The translations under genes were made by a program, and so were the position numbers. A model generated the notes under the pieces. It saw nothing but the letters and a program-made list of their open reading frames with translations. It had not been told where the DNA came from and did no database searches. Of a DNA stretch of 64,000 nt, positions 1 to 9,953 are shown piece by piece. Each line of letters opens with the position of its first letter. Position 1 is the stretch's first letter. The DNA comes from Tyto alba (taxonomy: Eukaryota > Chordata > Aves > Strigiformes > Tytonidae): NCBI RefSeq assembly GCF_018691265.1, contig NW_024881282.1:49979122-50043121 (forward strand), read 5' to 3'.

Positions 1-1070
1 ATACAGCTGTACAGAGCTGAGGGCTGGCACAAGAAACACAAAGAAAACCTTCCGCTCAGAGAAGGTAGGATCAGCTCCCTCCACAGCAGGTCAATGATTG
101 GGCTAGCCAGAAGTGGTTATGGAGGTGTTTCTTGACCTCATCAGCCACAGAAGAGAGGCCTGCAGTCCTTCCTCATGCCCCCAGGCTACAGCACAGTTAT
201 AGAACATTTGCAGAAGCATAAGGTAAACACCCTCTTTGTTCAGGCACACAGCTTAAACTGCAGCCCATCCCTCTGCTTCCAAAACTAGCTCTGCTTTGTT
301 ATTCACAGTAACTAAGAAGGGCTCCTTTGTATGTTCACCTGAAAAATCAAGATGACAGCACTGTGAAATACTGCATTAAGCTGACAGCATCTCATGTATG
401 TTTTGGCTTGTTATACAGTTCTGAGCTTGATATTTGTAAACAAAAACAAAACTGACATAAAGGATTTTCTCTCTTTTTTTTTTTTCATGGCATAACTCCT
501 GGAATCATGCCATATTTGGAAATAACAGCTGCAGAAAGTTAGTGCTTCCATCAACCTGGACCTCCACAGGGAGCTGGTAAGTTGTAAAGTTCTGCTCCTG
601 AGCAAGAGATCTAAGATAGGAATTACTTATCAGTCACCTGAGCTAGCACACAGCACACCAAGGGACCTGTCAGTAGTGAAGGAAGGAGATTGCAAACTCT
701 GACAGTATTACTGCTTTCTTTTAATAAATAGTCTCATGAACACTGCTATTGAAAAGGCTATGGGAAAAACAAGAGAAAACTTCCCAAGAAAATCAAAGTG
801 AAGTGAAATGACATATTAAAAGCTTAAAGTATCATCAGACAATCATACCTACTAAGCTAATCAGTTACAAAAAGTATCAGACAAACGAAAAATGTTTGAC
901 AAACCTTCAGAAAAGGTCCCAAACAATACACACTATCGTTAAATAAACTGGCAAATTTTAGGAACGCTAATCAAGAAAATACTTTAAGTACTTGATGTTA
1001 AGATCTTTTACAAAAAGGGAAGGTTTTCAAAACAACAAAATGTATTTGATACAACATTAGAAATACTTAC
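1..1070 (-). other. TRHDE: TRHDE intron 2 (partial)
   Basis: Non-coding sequence after the exon 2 donor on the minus strand. It begins with the GTAAGT splice donor and runs off the window. It is moderately AT-rich. I see no coding exon, RNA gene or recognisable mobile element in it. Confidence 0.8.
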
Positions 1071-1344
1071 AACTACTCCACTCTTGGTGACAGTTTCCCG
1101 GTATGTAAAATTGCACACTGCCCAAGCTAGGTAATATGTGGACATGAGAGGGGTCTGTGAAAAGTGATCTGTAACCCATCCATCTTCTTCAAAAACAGAA
1201 GTTTCAACTGGCATGTTGGATAAAGATAAGTAAGTTGCTTGATGCCTGATGCTGATTTTGAAAGTGGCCTTGTAGATGGGCTCGTCAAAGCAAGGAAAGG
1301 CTTTTCTGGCATGAGTAGGAGAAAACTGTGTAACACCAAGAAAC
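1071..1344 (-). CDS. TRHDE: TRHDE coding exon 2 (M1 N-terminal beta domain)
   Basis: This 274-nt exon continues the TRHDE ectodomain. It starts with the single base that completes the Arg codon split at the end of exon 1, then reads 91 codons beginning [20 protein letters not shown] and ending just before a GTAAGT donor (plus-strand ACTTAC at 1065-1070). The acceptor is a pyrimidine-rich TCTTTTCTAG immediately upstream on the minus strand. The motif [11 protein letters not shown] is a hallmark of M1 aminopeptidases, and [11 protein letters not shown] is the next conserved strand of that domain. One sequon (NFT) is present. The reading frame is intact, with no stop or frameshift, so the gene looks functional here. 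The exon ends in phase 0. Exon 3 and the catalytic domain lie to the left of the window. Confidence 0.95.
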
Positions 1345-1454
1345 CTAGAAAAGAGGCAAACAAAAAAACAAAGAAATTACTATGTACCGCACCTGATTCA
1401 CGGACATACCAAATAAGACATTGCTTGACTATTGTGGTTTAAGGAGCGGGGGGG

Positions 1455-1499
<45 letters not shown>
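1455..1499. repeat. Poly(A) tract, 45 bases
   Basis: An uninterrupted run of A on the plus strand, preceded by a G run (1448-1454), located 110 bases upstream of TRHDE exon 2 within intron 1. On the transcribed strand it is a poly(T) stretch beyond the immediate splice-acceptor region. Its length is likely to vary and to be prone to sequencing error. Confidence 0.95.
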
Positions 1500-1501
<2 letters not shown>

Positions 1502-3140
1502 GTACAAAGCATTCAGTGTTCATACTGCTTCATCACTTCCTTACCACTTGTACTGCAATGTAATTGACATAAAGTAACAGCCTTCAAATTTCCTACAAAT
1601 TCGCAGACACCACACTGATGTTAAATAAATAATCCCTTGCCTTATACCAAAATTCAGGTTCTAGCAGCAGTTTTGTTCATCAATATGTGAAAAAAAGCTA
1701 GCCAATATTGGCTGTACGACACAAAACAAGTAAATCCTCAGTTCAAACCAGGATTTAACAGCCTTCAAGGAGTTCAGTCTGCCCAGAGACACGGACAGGG
1801 CACTTCAACTTTGGACGTGAGAACTTACGGTCACATAGTGCACTCAAGACAAGAGGGTCCTTGTTCTCCACTGCAGATTACTTCTGTACCGGTTGCATGT
1901 CGGTCTGAGACAAACACACTACTGTACAGCACTGCTGTGACCATGCAAGTCCAAAAAACCATTCTGTGAGCTTTGCGGAATTACAAATATAAGCAAACAA
2001 TTAAACAAGTAGAGAGTAGTTCACCATTCTTCTACATGTGCTTTTCTTTTCTGGTTTATTTTATAGAGACCTGAAAATTTGACATTCTCAGTTAACGGGT
2101 CAAATTATGAAAAGATCTCTGAAGGAAGAAAAGATATTTATTATGACATTGTATAGAATGGAAGGCTTTAGTTTGACAGTAAAATCTGTTACCTGTTTTC
2201 TTTGGAACTCAAGAGGTTTTTAAACCAGATAGGAGAATAGTAACCTTCCTGGGTAGAAACTTATATTCATACATTTTGAGAAAGCCCATGTGCAGTGATC
2301 CCTTTGCAAAAACAAGAAGCTACACTTAAAAGGTTGAATTATGGAGTCTGATAAGAATATTTACTGGCGACATGCAGAATGAGAAGATGACTATGAGCCA
2401 ACTACGCAACTGTAGAGGTAGCACATATGTAGGCTTTTTGAGCGGTATTGATTCATGTCTCGCTTTCCAAGGTTCCATTAGTGGAAATAACCATGCAATT
2501 TTAGATACCAGGTAAACATTTATCAGAATTTTAGAGGTTGACTAATCATCTGTTATTCCTCTAGGGGAAGAGGATGGGTGGATAGATTTGATATAATGAA
2601 AATGGTGGCAGCTATTATTAATCAGTCTAGAAGCATTATTCTGCAATATGACACACTAACGCCAATGGGGGAAAAAAAAAAAATACATAGCCCATAAGGA
2701 AAATAAAGTATCTAATTAACTTTTTCTAAAACTTCTTGAGTTTTATACATGTTTTGAAGCATTGATTTATAAAAAAACAATGAAGAAATAAACTTCTTGA
2801 AATGTTACACTTTTATCTTGCTGTAGCACATCCACACCTAATAGAACTAGATATATGCTTTCTGGTGAAATTATCACCTCTTTCCAATAAGGCTAATTTT
2901 TAAAACACTTGAGAACATTTTCCACCACCAAGGAAGTCACCATTGGTCTTTTGTCTAAAATAAAAAGCCTTCTTTGGCTAGTAATTATTGAAGGAATTAA
3001 TCATATCGCATTTTTCTTGTCTCATTGTAAAACATGGATTACTAAAATTATAATTCTGCATAAAGTTGCTAAATACAAGGTAAAAAGTTGGTGCCAGGTA
3101 TCCCAGTGTTAATCCAACAAAATTCCATATTATCAGCGGA

Positions 3141-3156
3141 GTTGCACTAGTGCAAC
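3141..3156. repeat. Perfect 16-bp palindrome in TRHDE intron 1
   Basis: GTTGCACTAGTGCAAC is its own reverse complement over all 16 bases. It could be a dimeric transcription-factor site or could be chance. No flanking duplication marks it as part of a mobile element. Confidence 0.85.
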
Positions 3157-5797
3157 AAAGCTAAATGACCCAATTAAATGAAGCAAAGCAACTTAATTTA
3201 TATGCAAAGTATTTCAAATGGACCTGATTCTGCATTCCAGGCACACTCAAAACAGCTACAGACATCAAGAGAAGCTTCAAGTGAGCATGGAAAACTGTAC
3301 CGGTCTGTTACTAATAAAGCAAGAATTATGAACTTTCCTCTGTAATTAACAATTTTAATGAGCTCAGACACACATGTGAATGCATACTTAGGGAATACTG
3401 TATATATTCTGACACCCTCTAAATAAGGAAAGGGGGTTTTTCCCCCATTTCTTTCAGATCCTAACAGTAGTCTTTTAATACTTATGTTTTAGGCCACTGA
3501 AACAATCCCTTCACCAGACTAATAGAACCTGATAAACTCTGCATCTTCTGTATTCTCAGATATCCACATCCACGTAACTGGGCAAACACTGGGCAGTCAA
3601 TATTTCATACTAAAAATACATCAACTACCAATAGCAGTGATATTTATAACATGTGCATTACTATCAAACATCGATTTGCTTGTTGTGCCATAAAGCAAAA
3701 CAAACAAGAAGTTAAAAACTGCTTCCCAAAGACTAAAACCTTACACATATTTAAAAAAAAGAACAAAACATTGTCTGTGTTTACCTATTTCTCTCCATGT
3801 TAGGAGGTAAAACTTCTACAGCATGCCAAAAGCGAAGAGGATTTCATCCATCTCTCTACACACCTCTCTGGGCACTGACATTTTTATCTCCGATTCCCCA
3901 AAATATCACCATAAAAAGTTGTACTTCTGGGAATGACAGCCTTGCAGCCTGTCTTCTCAGCATACCCACGGCAGTAATTTGCAGGTGTTTTAATTCCACC
4001 TCATCTATTAAAGGAAGACATGTGTTTCCTCAACAACCTATCTATTTTGACATCTTAGTTGTTATAAGATGGAAGAATATGTCTGTTTGTTTTGTCTGAT
4101 GTAAGAATTATTTTTTCGTTTTCATTTATGCCAAAGTTTGATGTTCATTTAAATTATGCGTGCATATTCTTATGGCACTCTACAGTTGCTGTTTATTAAA
4201 TGTCTGTTGATTACTGCCAGAAAATTCTGGCACATAATGCAAAGGAAATTTGTAGCATATCACTTGCATTTTATATTTCAATTAAAATAGCAAAGATTGC
4301 AGTAAGAAAATAAATACTTTTATGCAGCTATCAACATTTCAGGCTGATTTATGACTTTCACCTGTGAAGACCACAGAAAGTGAACAAACTTTAGGAAAAA
4401 AAATTATAAAGTGAAGGCATTACTATGTTTGTGAAGCCTCACAATTTGCCAGAGTTATTCACTTCTCATGTACCACAAAAGTGAAAAATTATGGTTTAGA
4501 CCCTTTTACAGCAACCGCTGCTCCAACAAGTTTGCTGTATTTTAATCGAATATAAAGATGTCAAAAAGCTAAAGCCCTGCTGGAACATCAAGGTCTCTCA
4601 GAGCACGAGAGAAACCTGTCTGTCTCTCATAGTAGAAGCCATCTATGTTTAAGGACTAGAAATGCTTATATGTATTACATTAAAAACGGGTTATTAATCA
4701 AAATGCAAATTGCTACACTGCAAGAGCACGCTCTGAACAAAGAAGTGCCTTGGTTTAGAATGTGTGTTATTTACTTTATACTATAAATGAGTTGTTAAGC
4801 CTGTGACAGTTGAAAAGGAAAAACATTACTTCTATTAAACACCTGAAACTATAACCACGCATTGATTACAGTTTTAAAAGCAACATTTTACTGAAAGAAA
4901 CAAGTGAGCTGCTGTAATGAAAGAAGTGCCACCAATTTTAATATAACAATGCTACCTTACACAAGGTAAGGGTCTTGCCCGATATGACTATATTCGAATG
5001 CATTAAAAACAACGCAACTTGTATCACAAAAGTTACACAAAGACTACTGGGAAACACATTTTACCATCACCTTCCACCCTGTGTCTTACGCTATCTTGAT
5101 GATTCAAAAAGTGAATAGGCCTTTTTTTGTTGTTGTTTTTAAAATCATAACTGGGGCATCGGTATTGAAGTGCAGTACAGTAACTTTGGAGAAATGTCAC
5201 TGCCACACCTCTTTGACACTTCAATTATTCCTACACAAAGTCTAAATACACAAGAATAATAACTACTTAAATAATTTCATGGGTTTGTAAAGTGAATTAT
5301 ACCCCCTGCTGTTAACAGTATTTTGTTTTCTGCTTTGCCCATTTCCATACAGGTCTGCAAGAACTCCCGATTACCCCAGCCATTCACCACTCCATGATAA
5401 AAGGCATTTTATCCGCATCTTTTTCTACAACTATACTTTTTCAAATTTCCATTTTATTTCACTGCAATGACAAATCACACTAACTTAATTTCAATCTCAT
5501 TTGTCATTCTAACATTGGGCTGTTTAAAATTGTCAGTAATAATAATGATGAAAATATGTTTTAATACAAGGGCTGTTGATTTAATTGAGTCAGGAAGCAC
5601 TCTTTTTTCTGTGTGACTTGTGTTTTTGCCCAGTTGCTCCAACTAGAAACTCTTTGCTTCACTTTGCAGTACCAAGCAGTAAGGTTCAGGAAGAGAAAAC
5701 TTGTCACTGCACAGATGTTTCATGAAAGGACAGCTTAAAAAGAATCTAATTCTAAAAAGATAAACCATGCCAGAACTATCAAGATGCCCACCCCATC

Positions 5798-5819
5798 TTT
5801 TTTTTTTTTTTTTTTTTTT
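5798..5819. repeat. Poly(T) tract, 22 bases
   Basis: A homopolymer T run inside intron 1, followed about 50 bases later by an A run (about 5871-5887). The two tracts are complementary and close together, so they could pair. Confidence 0.9.
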
Positions 5820-6137
5820 CCTATTACAAAGCTTGATTGTGGTTTGAGGAGAAAACTACTTCTAAGGAAGAAAAAAAAAAAAAAAAACAAAACACAACAA
5901 ACTCTAACTGCCTAAACTGAGGCCTCCACAGTGACCCTGCCTACTGTAACAAGGACCTCGATGGGGACCCAGGGGCTACAATAACAAGAGTAAACACAGC
6001 TCAAAATCGAATCTTGTTTGCGAGAAAACAGTGAAAAGTGCCCAGGTTTGCCCTGTCACGGGGTGTAAATCAGCAGCGGTCCAGCTGCAGCAGGTGGCGT
6101 AAACGCATTCACCTGATGGGAAATCACATCCCACCAC

Positions 6138-6168
6138 TTTTTTTTTTTTTTTTTTTTTTTCCCCCCCC
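6138..6168. repeat. T23-C8 homopolymer junction at the CpG island edge
   Basis: A run of 23 T is followed directly by 8 C. On the minus strand this reads as a G run followed by an A run just inside intron 1. It marks the sharp change from AT-rich intron to the CpG island. Confidence 0.9.
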
Positions 6169-6731
6169 TTCAAATAACGAAACACAAACAGAACAGTAGG
6201 GAAGTTCCGTTCGTGACCCGCCACGACGGGACACCCGGTAACCGGACACAGCGGGGGCGGTGACTAAATAATCGGGTCCGCAGGCTCCGTTCCGTGGCTC
6301 TCCCGGCCGCCGCGGAGCGGGCGGTGGGTATCGCCCGCCTCCCCCTCTCCCCTTGGAAGCCTACCCGTTACCACCGTCCGCGCCCAAACCGCGCCGGGGC
6401 ACCCCCCCTTCCCCCGGCGGCAGCCCCCCGCCTGCCCCCACACACCCCTCCCGCAGCCGCTCCGCCGACCCCGGGGCGGAGCGGAACGGGGTAGGACTCG
6501 CGGCCCCGCCAGAGCCTCCGCAGCTCCGCCTTTCCCAGGGACCGGGACCGGGACCGGGGGGGGCGAGGCCCGGCCTGCGCTCACCGAGCGCGGAGCCCGC
6601 GGCCTCCCCCTCCTGGCGGCGCCGCGGCCCGCCGGGTCCTAGCGCCGCCCCGCCCGCCCGCCCGAAGTTCGGCGCGGGGGCCCGCCAACTTCGGCCCGAG
6701 TTGCGTTGAGGCGGCGCGGCCGCTCCGCTAC

Positions 6732-7555
6732 CTTCTCTCGCCGTGGAGGACGTAGGAGCTGCGGAAGAAGCCCAGCAGCTCGTTCTCGATGAGGGCGTTG
6801 TAGATGATCTTGAGGTTGTAACTCCTCTGCACCTCCAGGCTGCGGTTGAGGACGACGACGAAGACCTGGGTCTGCGGGTAGAGGAAGGAGCGGGCCACCC
6901 GCACGCCGCCGGCCAGCTTGTCCTCGGCTACGCGGACCGCCTCGATGTGCATGCGGTGGGCGTGCAGCACGATGTAGCGGCTGGCGTTGCGCACCTCCAG
7001 CTGCACGTTCACCTCCCCGCTGAAGGTGAAGTTCTCCATGAAGGCGCTCAGCATCAGGTTGTAGTGCAGCGGCCGCAGGTGCCGCGGCAGCCGCGGCCGG
7101 GCCCAGGGCGGCAGCTCCCGCCGCCGCTGCCACTCCTCCTCCTCCCGTTCCTCCGCCGCTTCCCCGCCCCGCGCCGCCGCCTCCTCCTCCTCCTCCTCCG
7201 GCCGGCCGGGGGGCTGCCCCGCGCCGGGAGGCTGCCGGGCCGCCCCGGGGAAGCTCCCGTTGCCGCCGGCCCGCGGCGGGCCGTCGGCGGCGGCGCCGCA
7301 CTCCTCGAAGCGCACGCTGAGCAGCACGGCGATCATGGTCACCGCCAGCAGCGCCAGGATGGAAACGGCGAAGCCCAGCACCAGGCGCTTGTGCACGGCG
7401 ATGTGCCGCTCCGTGGTGCGGGGTCTCGGCCCCGCCGCCTCGGCCCAGGGGCCCGGCGGCAGCCCCCGGCTGCCGTTCCGCAGGGCGGCCTCCTCCTCGA
7501 TCATCATGGGGGTGACGGGCGGGCGCTTCTCCCGCTTCTCCTCCAGGGCCATCAC
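6732..7555 (-). CDS. TRHDE: TRHDE coding exon 1 (cytoplasmic tail, membrane anchor, start of ectodomain)
   Basis: First coding exon of thyrotropin-releasing-hormone-degrading ectoenzyme (pyroglutamyl-peptidase II), a type II membrane zinc peptidase of the M1 family that inactivates TRH outside the cell. Read on the minus strand, it gives about 274 codons. A short basic/acidic cytoplasmic tail (residues 1-57) contains RTTERHIAVHKRL. A single hydrophobic signal-anchor spans about 58-80, followed by a low-complexity stalk rich in Gly, Pro and Glu (about 85-150) and the first part of the M1 N-terminal beta domain (LHYNLMLSAFMENFTFSGEVNV). N-glycosylation sequons are near residues 99, 175, 190 and 237. 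The exon ends AG at 6732, followed by a GT donor (6731-6730), and the split Arg codon completes in exon 2. The first in-frame ATG pair is at 7555/7552. The human start, as I recall it, aligns better with ATGs at 7507/7504, so the true start is uncertain. The HEXXH and GAMEN motifs are in later exons outside this window. Confidence 0.95.
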
Positions 7556-8227
7556 GGCAGCGCCGCCTCCGCCTCCCGCGGGGCCGCCGCCCCCCGAGGG
7601 GGCCCCGAAAGCATGGGAGGCTCCGAGGCGTGGGGGGGGGGAGAGGGGGGACGCCCTCGGCCCGGGGCGGGGTGGGAGGGGGGGGCCGCGCCGCGCCGCC
7701 TCTCACTCCCTGACGAGCCGCATCACCCTGGCTGCCGGCAGCCCCGCCGGGGAGCGGCCCCTGGGCGGGGGGACGGGACGGGACGGGATCGGGCAGGAGC
7801 CGGCGGGCGCTCCCCGCCGCTCAGGCAACTTGTGCGGCTTCTGCGGGGCACTTCAGCACATGCCGCCGAGCGCACCTCGGCGCCGAGGGGGAGGGCTCTG
7901 TCGCCCCGGTCCGCCCCCCCCCCCGCCGCTAGCGCTGCCGCCCGCAGGGAGCTCTCCGCTCCCCGGGGCCGGGGTCGGGCTCCGCGCCCGGCCCCGGCAG
8001 CGCCCGAGCCATCCGCGCCCCGCGCAGGTGGGGCCGCCCCCGCGGGGCTCGTCCGGCACCGGAGGCGGCGGCACCGGACAACGGCGCCGGGCCGGGCCCG
8101 TCCTTCTCCTCCTCCTCCCGGCGGGGCTAGCTCCGGAGAGTCACTCCTCGCGGCTCCTCTCTTATTTTGTCTTTCTTGCCTCCTGCAGGTACAGAGCGGT
8201 CTCCCAGCCGGCTCGGGCAGAGGCGGC

Positions 8228-8235
8228 TATATATA
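8228..8235 (-). promoter_or_regulatory. TRHDE: TATA-like box in the CpG island, candidate TRHDE core promoter
   Basis: TATATATA sits alone in GC-rich DNA, about 670 bases upstream of the first in-frame TRHDE ATG. If used on the minus strand, transcription would begin near 8200 and give a 5' UTR of about 0.65 kb. The octamer is self-complementary, so it could also serve a divergent plus-strand transcript. No transcript evidence is available, so this is inferred from position and sequence only. Confidence 0.4.
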
Positions 8236-8690
8236 GGCACCGGGGAGAGGCGAGGGATGGGAAGGGGGGAGAGGCGGGCAAGCCCCGCCGCCCCTCGGCT
8301 TCAGCGGCGGCTCCGGCTGCCGGCGGTGACGGCGGCGCCCCGGGGGAGCGGGCGGGGGCGGGAGGCGGGGGCGATGCGGGGACGAGGGAGGCTTTTCTCC
8401 GGTGTGTCACACGCGGCGGCTCCGGGGGGGGGAGGTCGCTGAGGCGGCGGCTGGAGCCCTCGGGCGGTGCGAGAGCGGGAGCCCGGCCGCGCCGGGGACG
8501 GAGCGGCTGCCCGGCTCTGCAAAGCCGGCGAGCCGCGGGACTTGCCCGGGGTGGTTCGCGGGTGAGGGTGCCCGCCACATAAATACTGAACGCCGGCACT
8601 GTGTCATATTTATAGAGAGTTAATAAAGAGCCGCCGACTACGCGTTCGGACGACAATAGCGCTGTCATACTAGTGCGGGGATGGAGCCGG

Positions 8691-8721
8691 AAAAAAAAAA
8701 AAAAAAGAAAAAAAAAAAAAA
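8691..8721. repeat. Poly(A) tract with one G, 31 bases
   Basis: A16-G-A14 on the plus strand at the outer edge of the CpG island. No processed gene copy or transposon body is visible next to it. Confidence 0.9.
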
Positions 8722-9919
8722 GGATAAATACTCCTACTTAAATCGATAGGATTAATATGCCGAGAAAAATCGCTCCCTGAGTGCTGGCTGGGACTTTCCG
8801 AAATCCCCCTGCCCTTCCTCTGCAGCCCCAGGACAGCCTTCTCGCTCCTGCCCTCGCTGGACAGACCCCGCTTCTCAGCTGGAGGGATTTAAGGACGTGT
8901 TTGTTAAATGCTGCCTGGAGTCTTACACCAACACGGGGCTTGAGTAGTCCTAGGGGTGAAGCCCCACCTGGAAAACCGAATTACTGAATCTGAACCCATT
9001 GTTTCCACCTGCCCCCAAACTTTTGCACATAAGCACTGCAGAAACACAGAACTGATACACACAGTGAGGATCTAGAACAATGTCTGAACGCATCCCTGTT
9101 CCCCTTATTTTGATTGTATACTTCAAAAACTATCTCTGTTCATTTTCAGTTTTGAAGCTCCTTAGCTCCAATCTTGTAAGCAGTTGCAAATGTGTTTATC
9201 CACAGCATTCAGTCCTGTGGAATCTACGGGAATATAGACTCTATGTCAAGTTAAATGTGTACGTAATGATTTGCACAATAAGATCCTTACTTTCCATGGT
9301 TAAGAAAAAAAGAAGAAAAAAAAAGTCCTACACTTCTTTCGTAAGCAAAGCAAATCTTCAGAGTTTCATGAGATGTGATGTATTGGCCATTTTACTTCCC
9401 AAAGGAATGCCTGATCTCTGTTTTCCCTGAATCTACTATATCTTCTAGAAATGTTATCTGACTCTGTATGCTGTTGCAGAATATGAATGATCATTTACTG
9501 ACACTCAGTTTAGTCTAAGGAATGCCAGTTTAAGGAATTTACCAGTTTCCTTACATATTCCTTAAATTTCCTTATGTATTCCTATATAAGGATTATATAT
9601 AGGTCTGCCTTCCCTGGAAAGAATTGAGCCTTTGTTTTTATCTTGCAGTACAGTCTAACAAAGGCTTGTAATCCTAGCTAGTCTTAATTATAACTATGGT
9701 GATACACTTGCTAATTGTCTTTGTATGTCCTAGAAGGACTAAGATTTTGCTCCATAACTAGCATTCCCACATACTCACTGCAGTGTTATTTGGCTGCCCA
9801 CCTGTTATAACAGGCCAAAGAACAGAAACATTTTATTATCTGAAGATAGCCTTCATTATTTGTTGAATGAAATTTGAGACAGAAAGGTAGAAAACTATTG
9901 CTATGTGATTTGGGAGGGG

Positions 9920-9951
<32 letters not shown>
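9920..9951. repeat. Poly(A) tract, 32 bases
   Basis: A homopolymer run preceded by a G-rich stretch (GGGAGGGG) and followed by AGAAACAAAC. No retroposed gene body is recognisable upstream. Confidence 0.95.

Positions 9952-9953
<2 letters not shown>

Larger units (their letters stand above)
1345..6731 (-). other. TRHDE: TRHDE intron 1
   Basis: An intron of about 5.4 kb between the two coding exons, bounded by a GT donor at 6731-6730 and a TAG acceptor at 1347-1345 on the minus strand. It is AT-rich until about 6160 and then enters the CpG island. It contains a 45-base A run (1455-1499), long T runs (5798-5819 and 6138-6160), an A-rich stretch near 5870-5890 and a 16-bp palindrome (3141-3156). 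I see no other exon or transposon in it. Confidence 0.85.
6230..8660. promoter_or_regulatory. TRHDE: CpG island covering TRHDE exon 1 and its upstream region
   Basis: An island of about 2.4 kb, extremely G+C rich and dense in CpG, standing out against AT-rich flanks. It covers the start of intron 1, all of coding exon 1 and about 1.1 kb of upstream sequence. It ends near an AT-rich stretch with the A-rich tract at 8691-8721. Such islands usually mark constitutive or developmental promoters, and its position fits the TRHDE promoter and 5' untranslated region. Long open frames on both strands here are by-products of the base composition, not genes. Confidence 0.9.

Noticed and set aside
1455..1499. 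Poly(A) tail of a processed pseudogene or SINE
   Set aside because: No gene-like or SINE-like body and no flanking duplication is visible next to it. The same holds for the A runs at 9920 and 54396.
6639..7706. A 355-codon minus-strand frame overlapping TRHDE exon 1
   Set aside because: It is a shadow frame of the true exon, low in complexity, and runs through the splice donor into intron 1.
6743..8236. A 497-codon plus-strand open frame across the CpG island
   Set aside because: It is antisense to the confirmed TRHDE exon and arises from GC-rich sequence with few stop codons. The translation is low-complexity Arg/Pro/Gly/His-rich with no domain.
7260..8582. A 440-codon plus-strand frame in the CpG island
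   Set aside because: Same cause: base composition. There is no family resemblance, and it overlaps other equally long shadow frames.
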